Assembly: GCA_015232355.1 (NCBI GenBank)
Contig: JADFZW010000010.1
Span: 62,001-126,000, forward strand
Source of the DNA: Oligoflexia bacterium
GTDB lineage: Bacteria; Bdellovibrionota; Bacteriovoracia; Bacteriovoracales; Bacteriovoracaceae
Length of the DNA stretch: 64,000 bases
Direction of reading: 5' to 3'
Shown in pieces: positions 8,553-16,812 of this stretch. The position numbers and the translations under genes were made by a program. The notes under the pieces were generated by a model. That model did no database searches and was not told the origin of the DNA. It saw only the letters and a list, made by a program, of their open reading frames with translations. Numbering within the stretch: the first letter of the stretch is position 1; each line of letters begins with the position of its first letter.

Positions 8553-9863
8553 TTAAATTATAGATTTAATAATTCTAATTATCTCCCTAAAAAATTTACC
8601 AATACCTAAGTATTTACGTATGCTATCAAGAAATACGAAAAAGATGCTTTCTTTTTTTTGATATAAATTTTTTTTAAAGAGCAAACGATTAACCATTTCA
8701 TCGATCAATCGAGGATAACTCTTTATTACGATATCATCATTAATAAAATTACCCAAACGTTCATTGGTTCTAAAATTGCTACCAATTGACGATTCCTTAA
8801 TTCTTTCTACATAATCATTTAAGGTTTTCTTACTAAAATCACCTTTTTTATGAGCATACAACACAGTTTGTGCTGCCAAATATCCAGATTCTATTGCTAA
8901 ATTCATACCTTCAATATGTAAACCAGTATTGTAACAAAAACCAGCAGCATCACCGACAACTAAAAAACGATTATGATGAATAGGATATTTTTTCCATGAA
9001 GATATTTTAGGAATAATGTGAGCTGAATATTCCATAAGCTTTGCATGCTTTAGTCCCCATTTAAGAGGAGATTGACTAACAAACTCTTCAAGTAGTTGAT
9101 GGATGTTTACACGTTTATAATTTTTGTTTAAAGAACTTAAACTATGAACAATTCCCACAGAGAGACCTTGTAATTGAGTGTATAGAAAACCCCCGCCTAA
9201 AATATCTGCAGAATTTCCTAAAAAAAATTGGCATACACCTTCGCGATTTTGTAAATTAAATCTTTCATTAATTATATCTTCATCCAGCTGATAAAATAAT
9301 TTTAATCCTAGAGAACATTCTTCAACTTGAGGTTCAGGTCGTAGTCCAATTGATTGTGATAACTTGCTTAATACCCCATCAGCGGCCACTATCATATTTG
9401 CAAAAACTTCTTGTTTAGAATTTAGGATTACTCCGTTGTCGGTTATTTGAGTGACAGTAGTCTCTGTTAGTAGGGTTACACCTGCTTTTAGAGCCTTATT
9501 AGCATACCAACTGTCAAATACTGATCGATAGAGCGTACATCCAGGATATGGTGGAGAACGAAAGTGAGATGAATCATAGGAAACAGAGAAATGCGAATCG
9601 GAGTGTAGAGTGGAAAAAATTCGTTTATTAATAAATCTTTCCCAAGGAATTGTATTCCAAAAATCAGGAATTAATTGTTGTAGTAGAGGAGAATATTCAA
9701 GTGTTCCTCCAAAAGAATTTTTAGCTCCAACAAATTTTCCTCGTTCAATGAGCAATACTTTTGCACCACCTTTGGCAATATGAAGGGCCGCCGTAGTTCC
9801 TGCTGGGCCAGCACCTACAACGATAGCATCAAATTTTTGATTTATTTGATTTATTTGTTTCAT
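8553..9863 (-). CDS. fixC: FixC-like FAD flavoprotein, ETF:quinone oxidoreductase
   Basis: 436 residues from the ATG at 9863. The Rossmann dinucleotide motif DAIVVGAGPAGTTAA is at the N-terminus; MIVAADGVLSKLSQSIG and FLVVGDAAGFCYNTGLHIEG are the other two FAD motifs of the geranylgeranyl reductase/FixC family. FixC accepts electrons from the ETF (FixAB) and, with FixX, reduces quinone. The start is set by an ATGA overlap with the stop of the ETF alpha gene, which implies translational coupling; an upstream ATG at 9893 would extend the overlap. Only dehydrogenases fed by an ETF need this enzyme, so the locus is wired to the respiratory chain. Confidence 0.9.
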   Translation of the reverse strand: MKQINQINQKFDAIVVGAGPAGTTAALHIAKGGAKVLLIERGKFVGAKNSFGGTLEYSPLLQQLIPDFWNTIPWERFINKRIFSTLHSDSHFSVSYDSSHFRSPPYPGCTLYRSVFDSWYANKALKAGVTLLTETTVTQITDNGVILNSKQEVFANMIVAADGVLSKLSQSIGLRPEPQVEECSLGLKLFYQLDEDIINERFNLQNREGVCQFFLGNSADILGGGFLYTQLQGLSVGIVHSLSSLNKNYKRVNIHQLLEEFVSQSPLKWGLKHAKLMEYSAHIIPKISSWKKYPIHHNRFLVVGDAAGFCYNTGLHIEGMNLAIESGYLAAQTVLYAHKKGDFSKKTLNDYVERIKESSIGSNFRTNERLGNFINDDIVIKSYPRLIDEMVNRLLFKKNLYQKKESIFFVFLDSIRKYLGIGKFFREIIRIIKSII

Positions 9864-10960
9864 TTGATTCCATTTGTTTTTGAAGTATTCCACTCACAAA
9901 TTTTTTTTCTTAAAGATGGAAGTAACTCTTTTAAATCCGCAATTAGTCCTAGATCTGATGAAAGAAATATTTGAGCATCATGATCATTATTTACCGCCAC
10001 AATCTCTTTAGATTTTAAAATCCCAGCAGTGTGATGTGAAGAACCAGATATTCCCAAGGTCAAATAAATCGCAGGTGAGATAAATCTTCCAGTTCTACCA
10101 ATCATATCTTGATGAGAGAGATTTAAATACTCTGCCGCTGGTCTAGTATATCCAATTTTCCACTTAAGAATCTCTGATATCTTTAAAACATCTTCCAAAA
10201 GATTTGCATTTTCAATTACACCTAAACCAACACCTATAATTTTTTCGGATTTACGAATATCAACTTTTTGTAAATCATCAATAATCTCTTCATCAAAATA
10301 CTTTATTTTTTGCTGATTAAAACAATTTGTCATATCAATTTCGGCAATAGATAAATTAATAATTTTTTGTTGTAAATTATTTAATGATACTTCAATATCA
10401 TCTTTGAAGTGTATTTCTCCATAAGTATCTTCCCACAAAGTGAGATCCCATAACACTATAGCGGGAATATTACTTTTTACTGATATCTCATCTTCAATTT
10501 TTAGTAATGGAAGTTGACGACGATAGTATGTTTTTTCTCGTACATTTCTAAAGCCAATGCAATTACAAATTACAGCAGTATTTAGATGATATGCTAATCC
10601 AGCTGCCAATTCACGTGCTGTGCTATTGTTACTAAAAAAAATTGCGTATGCTAAATTTTCAGTAAAGAATTCATTTAAAAAGTTTGAAACATTATTTGTA
10701 TCATTAGCAGAGGAAGTAACATCAATATAAAAGACATTTAAAATCTCATTCCAAAAGGATTTAGGTAAACTTAAATTCAAGTATTGAAATGAGGTTTCTT
10801 TTTTGTCGTTATTTATAATAATAGATACTTTATGTCCGATATTTTGGGCCAATACAACTGCTTCTCGAATAAGTATTTTCCAATTGTCGATATTTTCATT
10901 CAAGAAAACATAAATGTTATTGTTTAACTGATTGTCATCAGTAGTGAAATTATTATTCAT
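9860..10960 (-). CDS. etfA: Electron transfer flavoprotein alpha subunit (FixB/EtfA-like)
   Basis: 366 residues. The C-terminal FAD domain is clear: GRTGRFISPAIYLTLGISGS, SHHTAGILKSKEIVAVN, NDHDAQIF and a final ADLKELLPSL. The N-terminal domain contains NSTARELAAGLAYHLNT, the usual ETF alpha pattern. The N-terminus has about 50 extra, low-complexity residues (Asn/Asp-rich). ETF alpha and beta together bind FAD and carry electrons from dehydrogenases to FixC. The partner beta subunit is not adjacent; it lies on the opposite strand at 14570 inside the mycofactocin operon. It is the first gene of the minus operon, divergent from the alcohol dehydrogenase. Confidence 0.9.
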   Translation of the reverse strand: MNNNFTTDDNQLNNNIYVFLNENIDNWKILIREAVVLAQNIGHKVSIIINNDKKETSFQYLNLSLPKSFWNEILNVFYIDVTSSANDTNNVSNFLNEFFTENLAYAIFFSNNSTARELAAGLAYHLNTAVICNCIGFRNVREKTYYRRQLPLLKIEDEISVKSNIPAIVLWDLTLWEDTYGEIHFKDDIEVSLNNLQQKIINLSIAEIDMTNCFNQQKIKYFDEEIIDDLQKVDIRKSEKIIGVGLGVIENANLLEDVLKISEILKWKIGYTRPAAEYLNLSHQDMIGRTGRFISPAIYLTLGISGSSHHTAGILKSKEIVAVNNDHDAQIFLSSDLGLIADLKELLPSLRKKICEWNTSKTNGIK

Positions 10961-11079
10961 TTAGTATGTATCCTTTTGTTTCCTTATGTATTCTTTATGT
11001 ATCCTCATACAAATTCAAACTATATAATTTTAAGTTTATTCATTTTCTATTATGTGTATAGGGCCTGTATAATGCTTAT

Positions 11080-11106
11080 AATATTTTTATAGTCTATAAA
11101 AATATT
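11080..11106. promoter_or_regulatory. AT-only perfect inverted repeat in the etfA-adh intergenic region
   Basis: Arms AATATTTTTATA and TATAAAAATATT (12 bp each, perfect) separated by GTC. It sits midway between the divergent etfA and alcohol dehydrogenase genes. It may be an operator or simply a weak AT hairpin; no regulator gene is adjacent. Confidence 0.45.
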
Positions 11107-11170
11107 TTACTCGCCTAACTTTAGAATTTTTTGAAAAAAAATATATTTAACTACGATTGTACCAAATTAT

Positions 11171-11199
11171 TTGACATTAACATTGATAACATAAATAAT
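11171..11199 (+). promoter_or_regulatory. Putative sigma70-type promoter of the adh-OYE-etfB-mftF operon
   Basis: TTGACA at 11171-11176 and AATAAT at 11194-11199 with a 17-base spacer, about 95 bases before the ATG of the alcohol dehydrogenase. The -35 is a perfect consensus and the -10 matches 5 of 6. A run of GTTTTTT units (about 11218-11250) lies in the presumed leader. Confidence 0.5.
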
Positions 11200-11293
11200 T
11201 TTATTTAATGCTTCAGATTTTTTTGTTTTTTGTTTTTTGTTTTTTGTTTTATTTCGGATTATTATTTTAATAGCTTTCAAACGGAGGATATTT

Positions 11294-12529
11294 ATGGCCC
11301 ATTTTAAAGACAGCAAAAGAACAATTTCTAAAGAGAGACAAGAGTTTCCGATAAGAGTACTTCACGCTTATCCTCGTGCTTATGTTGGTTGGGGTGCTCA
11401 TACTATGTTAGGTATTGAGGCAAAAAAATTGGGAATGAAGCACGCAATGATTGTTACTACAGGATTACGTGGGACAGGTATAATTGATGAAATTAGAGGG
11501 ATTTTACAATATGCTGGAGTAACATCCGATGTATATACTAATGTAACTGGAAATCCAAAAGATCATGAGGTGATGGAAGGTTATAAAAGTGTAATGAAAA
11601 GTAAAAGTGATGGATTAATTAGTATTGGTGGTGGTAGTACAATCGATTGTTGTAAAGGAATTCGCTTAGTACACTCTCATGAAGGAAAACATATTAGAGA
11701 ATTCGAAGGTGCTTTTAAAGCAATTATGCCTAATAAGATTCCTCATTTGTCAGTTAATACTACTTCTGGAACTGGTTCAGAGGTCTCTTGTTTTTGTATT
11801 ATCAATCACACCGATGAAAAATATAAGATGGCAATTTTTGATCCAACTTGTACACCAAGTATGGCCGTTGATGATCCACTTCTTCATCAAACAATGCCAG
11901 CAGATTTAACTGCATATACAGGAATGGATGCTCTTACTCATGCAGTAGAGGCAATTGCTTCTCGATTACAAGTGCAAGCAGCTTATGGACCAGGATTGTG
12001 GGCCATAGGACAGATCTTCCAAAATTTAAGAGAGGCATCTGCAAATAGAAATAATGATCGAGCAATGGAACAAATGGTATGGGCAGAGTTAGCAGCAGGA
12101 GTAAGCTTTAATAGTGCTGGTCTTGGAATAGTTCATTCTATGGCCCACGTATTAGGTGGTCTCTATGATTCTCCTCATGGTTTATGTAATGCTATTGGAT
12201 TAGTGGATTCTTGTCGTCACAATTTACCAGGATGTCCAGGTCGATTTAAAATAATGGCCGAAGCAGCAGGATTAGATGTAAGAGGACTCTCTGATTATAA
12301 AGCAGGGGAGAAATTTATAGATGCAGTTGAAGAATTAAGAAATGAATTAGGAATCTATAAAAACTTTAAAGACTTAGGAATGAGAAGAGAGGATCTTGAT
12401 CTATGCGCTCGTAAAGCATTAAAAGATATTTGTACTGAAGGTAATCCAATTGATATGGGTTTTGAAGATATGAGAAGAGTCTTTGCAACTTGTATGGAAG
12501 GGCATGCTCCTAACAACAATAGAAAATAA
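11294..12529 (+). CDS. Iron-containing alcohol dehydrogenase of the NDMA-dependent methanol dehydrogenase (Mno/Mdo) type
   Basis: 411 residues. The nucleotide-binding motif is ISIGGGSTIDCCKG; metal ligands fit Asp in SMAVDDPLL and His in MDALTHAVE, GIVHSMAHVL and YDSPHGLCNA. The N-terminal half (GAHTMLGIEAKKLG, TTGLRGTGIIDE) resembles the nicotinoprotein methanol dehydrogenases of actinomycetes, which keep NAD(H) bound and need an external acceptor. Mycofactocin is the proposed natural acceptor for that class. ATG at 11294 is preceded by GGAGG; an in-frame TTG 57 bases upstream has no site. The gene heads the operon that includes etfB and mftF. The alcohol substrate cannot be read from sequence. 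Confidence 0.9.
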   Translation: MAHFKDSKRTISKERQEFPIRVLHAYPRAYVGWGAHTMLGIEAKKLGMKHAMIVTTGLRGTGIIDEIRGILQYAGVTSDVYTNVTGNPKDHEVMEGYKSVMKSKSDGLISIGGGSTIDCCKGIRLVHSHEGKHIREFEGAFKAIMPNKIPHLSVNTTSGTGSEVSCFCIINHTDEKYKMAIFDPTCTPSMAVDDPLLHQTMPADLTAYTGMDALTHAVEAIASRLQVQAAYGPGLWAIGQIFQNLREASANRNNDRAMEQMVWAELAAGVSFNSAGLGIVHSMAHVLGGLYDSPHGLCNAIGLVDSCRHNLPGCPGRFKIMAEAAGLDVRGLSDYKAGEKFIDAVEELRNELGIYKNFKDLGMRREDLDLCARKALKDICTEGNPIDMGFEDMRRVFATCMEGHAPNNNRK

Positions 12530-12552
12530 TTAGAAAATAATTAGAGAATAAT
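12520..12552 (+). repeat. 11-bp tandem repeat over the adh stop codon
   Basis: Units TAGAAAATAAT, TAGAAAATAAT and TAGAGAATAAT follow each other. The TAA that ends the alcohol dehydrogenase lies in the first unit, so the array starts in the coding end and fills most of the spacer to the next gene. Confidence 0.8.
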
Positions 12553-12565
12553 TAAAGGGAAGCAT

Positions 12566-14539
12566 ATGGATTTTAAGCTTCTGTTTACTCCACTAAAAAT
12601 TGGAAAAATTACGACTAAAAATCGTATCTCTTTTTCTGCACACTTAACAAATTATTCACATAAAGGATTGCCCACGCAACAGTTGATAAATTATTTAGTG
12701 GCGAGAGCACGTGGAGGAACAGGACTTATTATTACGGAAGAACAATCAGTTCATCCTACAGATACTGCTTATGAAAAGGGTATGCATGCTTATGTAGCGG
12801 GTGTTATTCCAGAGTATAAAAGGTTAACTAGAAGTGTACACCAATATGAAGCTCCGATATTTGCTCAATTAAATCACAATGGTCAACAGTGTGATGGGAC
12901 TCTATCGCGAAAACCGGTATGGGCCCCATCACCTGTTCCTGATGTTATGTTTAGAGAGATACCAAAGCAGATGGAAGAGGAAGATATTGCAGAAATAGTG
13001 GAAGCATATCATGATTGTGCTTTAAATGTTCGTGAGGGTGGATTTGATGGTATTGAAATTCAGATGGCCCATAGTTCTTTGATTCGACAATTTTTATCGC
13101 CACTAACTAATAAACGTCAAGATCATTATGGTGGCAGTTTTTATAATCGCACTCGATTTGCATTGGAAGTTTTGAGTGCTGTAAGACGGGCGGTAGGAGA
13201 TGATTATACTGTAGGAGTGAGGTTGTGTGCAGATGAATTTATGCCCGGTGGACTTACTATAGATGATGCTAAAGATTTTGCTCGCTTATTAGAGGGAAAA
13301 AAGTTGGTGGATTTTTTTAATATTTCAGTAGGAACTTTTTTAACTCTCTATCTTGTTGGTGGTTCAATGCATATTCCACCAGGACATACTGTATCTCTTA
13401 GTTCTGAAATTAAGAGTGTAGTTTCACTTCCAGTATTTGCAGCAGGAAGAATTAATGATCCCTATTTTGCGGATAGAATTTTAGTTAGTGGACAAGCAGA
13501 CATGATTGGAATTGTCAGAGGACAAATATGTGATGCTGATTTTGCTAATAAGGCGCGAGCTGGTCGAATACAAGAGATTCAATATTGTGTCTCTGATAAT
13601 CAAGGTTGCTATGGAAGAGTGGGATTAAATAAACCTATGGAGTGTATTCAAAATCCATCTGTGGGTAGTGAAGAGGAATTTATCACTCAAAAAATTACAG
13701 CAACTCAATATAAAAAAAGAGTGATGGTAGTGGGTGCAGGTCCTGCCGGAATGAGGGCCGCGCGAGTAGCAGCGGAGAGAGGTCATAAGGTTGATCTTTA
13801 TGAAAAAGAAAATAAAGTTGGAGGGCAACTGTTAATTGCAAAAATGGGAAGTGGTCGTGAAGAGATGGGAATGATTATACAAAATGAATTAAATCATTTG
13901 CGAAAGTATTCAATCAATATAATCTATCAAAAAGAAGTTGATAAGGAGTTTGTTCTTTCAAAAAATAAATATTACGATGCTGTTATTATAGCTACTGGTT
14001 CTAGTTTTGACATCTCATCTTTACCTTTTGGAATTGATTCTAATTCTAAGAGTAAAATATTTAGTATTCCTCATGTGTTTGAAGATAAAATTGCAGCATA
14101 TTCTAATATTTTATTTATTGATTATGATAATGGTCATCGCGCTACTAGTACAATTGAATACTTGTTGGATTTAAAGAAAAAAGTACATGTGATCAGTCCA
14201 GCACTTTTTATTGGAGCAGATCTGGCCCCTACTAATGATCTATTTTTAACTCGTCAACGATTACTAAAAAAAGGTGTGAGTGTAACAAATGATACAATTG
14301 TTACTGAAGTAAAGGATGGTAATGTTCATACGCTCAACTACTATTTAAATGAGATCAAAATTTTAAGTGATTGTGATTATGATTGTATAGTGGCGGCCGT
14401 TAATAATGTGGCCAATGATTCCCTTTATTATCAGTTAAAAAATTTAATTGATGATATTTATTGCTGTGGAGATTGTGTGTCTCCTCGAAAGATTGATATG
14501 GCGATAAGAGAGGGACATTACGCTGGTTCTAGAGTGTAA
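12566..14539 (+). CDS. FadH/OYE-type NADH:flavin oxidoreductase (2,4-dienoyl-CoA reductase-like), mycofactocin-associated
   Basis: 657 residues. Residues 1-340 form the old-yellow-enzyme barrel (NRISFSAHLTNYS, HNGQQCDG, FDGIEIQMAHSSLIRQFLSP, NKRQDHYGGSF). Residues 341-360 correspond to the 4Fe-4S loop of FadH, but the second cysteine is Asp344 (C341, D344, C348, C360). An FAD domain follows (MVVGAGPAGMRAARVAAERG, VGGQL) and a second nucleotide-binding region. Such fused flavoenzymes shuttle electrons between NAD(P)H, FAD, Fe-S and FMN. Members of the family are recurrent neighbours of mycofactocin genes in actinobacteria. GGGAAG precedes the ATG. Its exact substrate is unknown. Confidence 0.88.
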   Translation: MDFKLLFTPLKIGKITTKNRISFSAHLTNYSHKGLPTQQLINYLVARARGGTGLIITEEQSVHPTDTAYEKGMHAYVAGVIPEYKRLTRSVHQYEAPIFAQLNHNGQQCDGTLSRKPVWAPSPVPDVMFREIPKQMEEEDIAEIVEAYHDCALNVREGGFDGIEIQMAHSSLIRQFLSPLTNKRQDHYGGSFYNRTRFALEVLSAVRRAVGDDYTVGVRLCADEFMPGGLTIDDAKDFARLLEGKKLVDFFNISVGTFLTLYLVGGSMHIPPGHTVSLSSEIKSVVSLPVFAAGRINDPYFADRILVSGQADMIGIVRGQICDADFANKARAGRIQEIQYCVSDNQGCYGRVGLNKPMECIQNPSVGSEEEFITQKITATQYKKRVMVVGAGPAGMRAARVAAERGHKVDLYEKENKVGGQLLIAKMGSGREEMGMIIQNELNHLRKYSINIIYQKEVDKEFVLSKNKYYDAVIIATGSSFDISSLPFGIDSNSKSKIFSIPHVFEDKIAAYSNILFIDYDNGHRATSTIEYLLDLKKKVHVISPALFIGADLAPTNDLFLTRQRLLKKGVSVTNDTIVTEVKDGNVHTLNYYLNEIKILSDCDYDCIVAAVNNVANDSLYYQLKNLIDDIYCCGDCVSPRKIDMAIREGHYAGSRV

Positions 14540-14569
14540 AGAATTTAATTTAAGACCTATGGAAAGCAA

Positions 14570-15448
14570 ATGAATATATTGGTGCCAGTTTCAAAGAGCA
14601 TAATGATTAACGGAGAACATTTTCATCATCAACATCTGCAATATTTAAAAAATATTTTAAAAGATAATGGTAATCGTTTACTTTATACAATCAACCCACA
14701 TGATGAAATTGCTTTTCATTGGGCCGGGATGATTAGAAGTGAAATAAAAAGTGAAATAACGATGGTATCTATTGGAAAAAAAATTGCTCAAGAATGGCAA
14801 GAGAAACTACTGACCTTTGATGCCAATCGCTATGTTCATGTATGGGATAATAATATAAATTTTTTATCAATAGAGGCGAAAGCGATGATTATCGCTAGAT
14901 TATGTAAGATAAAAAATTATGACTTAATTTTATTAAGTAATTATTCACCAACTTATGGCCACAACACTATAGATGCTTATTTGGCCAAGTATTTAAATTT
15001 ACCATTAGTATCAAATGTAGTTAGTATCACTTGCAAAGGAAATGAATTACATTTAATGAAAAAAATAGATGAACGTTATCAACAAAGAGTAGTGGCCGAT
15101 CCTCCAATAATAATATCACTCAGCTCCTTTGCAACTTTTCCACCACAAATACAAAAAAGAGAGGTCGGTGAAGAAAAATTACAAATTACCTCTGTAGATT
15201 TAGCAGAATTGGGAATAAATTTACGACAAATAAAAAAAATCAATTCATATTTAGAATATTTTGGTACACCTAAACTAGGTCCGCGCAGGAAATTACAAAA
15301 TTCACCATCATCACAGTTGTCTTATGATGAGCGTATTGAAAAATTAATTCAAGATGCACCAATGTTGCGAAAAAATAGAGTACTAGAAAGATCTGTAGAT
15401 GAGTGTGTGGAAATTTTAATGCAAAAAATATTGCAGTATCAAAAATGA
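14570..15448 (+). CDS. etfB: Electron transfer flavoprotein beta subunit (FixA/EtfB-like)
   Basis: 292 residues. It opens MNILVPVSKS and has EIAFHWAGMIRSE, YDLILLSNYSPTYGHNTIDA and LNLPLVSNVVSI, then RYQQRVVADPPIIISLSS, the layout of ETF beta. Conservation is lower than for housekeeping EtfB: the usual DGxTGQVG loop reads SPTYGHNT. It would pair with ETF alpha at 9860, although the two are on opposite strands. Its stop overlaps the mftF start by ATGA, so it is translationally coupled to a mycofactocin biosynthesis gene, tying ETF to the cofactor. Confidence 0.85.
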   Translation: MNILVPVSKSIMINGEHFHHQHLQYLKNILKDNGNRLLYTINPHDEIAFHWAGMIRSEIKSEITMVSIGKKIAQEWQEKLLTFDANRYVHVWDNNINFLSIEAKAMIIARLCKIKNYDLILLSNYSPTYGHNTIDAYLAKYLNLPLVSNVVSITCKGNELHLMKKIDERYQQRVVADPPIIISLSSFATFPPQIQKREVGEEKLQITSVDLAELGINLRQIKKINSYLEYFGTPKLGPRRKLQNSPSSQLSYDERIEKLIQDAPMLRKNRVLERSVDECVEILMQKILQYQK

Positions 15449-16785
15449 ATGGTTTTTATATAATTGATCCTGAGATTAAATTATACAATTTAAAAGAAAA
15501 ATATTATTTGCAAACAACAGTCCCCTATAATCTTTTTCAAATTAGTAAGCGTATTTATGATTTTTTAAATAAAGGGACAGATCAAAGTAATCAACAAATA
15601 GATAAACAAATATTAGAGCTACTATTAAAAAAAAATATCATACAAAAATATTTTTTTTCATTAACGTATAATAAATCTATATCAGAACAAATATCAATAC
15701 CAATATCAATACCAACAACAATACCAACATCAATAATCATACCAGTAAAAAATAATGAACTTCAAATACAAAATTGTTTGCAGAAAATTTGTGAATTGAA
15801 TTTTCCAAAAGAGCAATTAGAAGTAATAATTGTAGATGATGGATCAACAGATGCGACCTATGCAAATATTTTAAGCTTTAATAATACTCAGTTTAAGTGT
15901 ATTCACTTTGAAAAATCAATGGGTGCATCCTATGCGCGAAATTTTGCAGCAAAGATTGCTAAAGGTGAATTATTGGCATTTATCGATAGTGATTGCATGG
16001 CCCATGCTGATTGGTTATATCAATTAACTACTACGTTGATGTTATCAGATAAGAAGATTGTGGCGATAGGAGGAAGTGTTGATGGATTTTATAACCAAAC
16101 CTCTTTGGATAAGTATGAAAAAATCTCTTCTCCTCTAAATATGCAAAATTGGCGCTATTATGGTGGATATGCTTCAGATTATTTCTATCTTCCAACATGT
16201 AATTTAATAGTTAAGAAAGATATCTTTCTTAAGCTTGGTGGACTTAATGAAAAACTAACAGTAGGTGAAGATGTTGATTTTTGCTGGCGCTTAAAGCAAG
16301 CTGGATATAATTATAGTTATTTGCCAGCATTTGGAAAAGTTTATCATCAGCATAGAAATATTTTTTTTGCTTTTATCAAAAGACGTTTTGATTATGGAAC
16401 ATCAGAGGCAATATTAATTAAATTGCATCCACAAAAGAAAAAAAACATTCATCTTTTAGGATTTTGCTACTATCTTTCATTTTTGCCGTTGTTGCGATGT
16501 TCGTTTATGAAAAACTGGGTATTAAAAAAAGTATCTTTTAAAAGATATCTCTACTTTCACTATAACTATACTCAATTTTTATGCAAATATTATTTTGTAT
16601 GCATACCATTTTTTTTTCTATCCTATTCATTGTTAGATTTCTATTTCAAGAAAAAACAAAAATATCGTTCTTATTTTATCCATGCTTTTTATCTATTATC
16701 AGAAACAATAGCTTATCAACTAGGAGTGTATTGGGGGATGATAAGAGAGAAAAATTTTTGGCCTATACTTTTTAAAGTGAAGTGA
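15445..16785 (+). CDS. mftF: Mycofactocin biosynthesis glycosyltransferase MftF
   Basis: 446 residues. The N-terminal about 80 residues (FYIIDPEIKLYNLKEKYYL, ISKRIYDFLN) resemble the PqqD-like domain that precedes the transferase in MftF. A GT2 domain follows: SIIIPVKNN, VIIVDDGSTDATY, LLAFIDSDCMAHADW (DxD-type metal site) and LTVGEDVDFCWRLKQAGY. Aromatic, hydrophobic segments near the C-terminus suggest membrane association. In mycobacteria MftF attaches beta-1,4-glucose chains to mycofactocin. The ATG at 15445 overlaps the etfB stop by four bases. The next genes, mftC-B-A, converge from the other strand. Confidence 0.9.
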   Translation: MNGFYIIDPEIKLYNLKEKYYLQTTVPYNLFQISKRIYDFLNKGTDQSNQQIDKQILELLLKKNIIQKYFFSLTYNKSISEQISIPISIPTTIPTSIIIPVKNNELQIQNCLQKICELNFPKEQLEVIIVDDGSTDATYANILSFNNTQFKCIHFEKSMGASYARNFAAKIAKGELLAFIDSDCMAHADWLYQLTTTLMLSDKKIVAIGGSVDGFYNQTSLDKYEKISSPLNMQNWRYYGGYASDYFYLPTCNLIVKKDIFLKLGGLNEKLTVGEDVDFCWRLKQAGYNYSYLPAFGKVYHQHRNIFFAFIKRRFDYGTSEAILIKLHPQKKKNIHLLGFCYYLSFLPLLRCSFMKNWVLKKVSFKRYLYFHYNYTQFLCKYYFVCIPFFFLSYSLLDFYFKKKQKYRSYFIHAFYLLSETIAYQLGVYWGMIREKNFWPILFKVK

Positions 16786-16812
16786 AATAAAGTGAAATAA
16801 AGTAAAGTTTAA

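Noticed and set aside
11068-11082. Overlapping TATAAT hexamers as the adh promoter
   Set aside because: They are more than 200 bases from the start and lack a -35 partner; the TTGACA-17-AATAAT pair is nearer and better.
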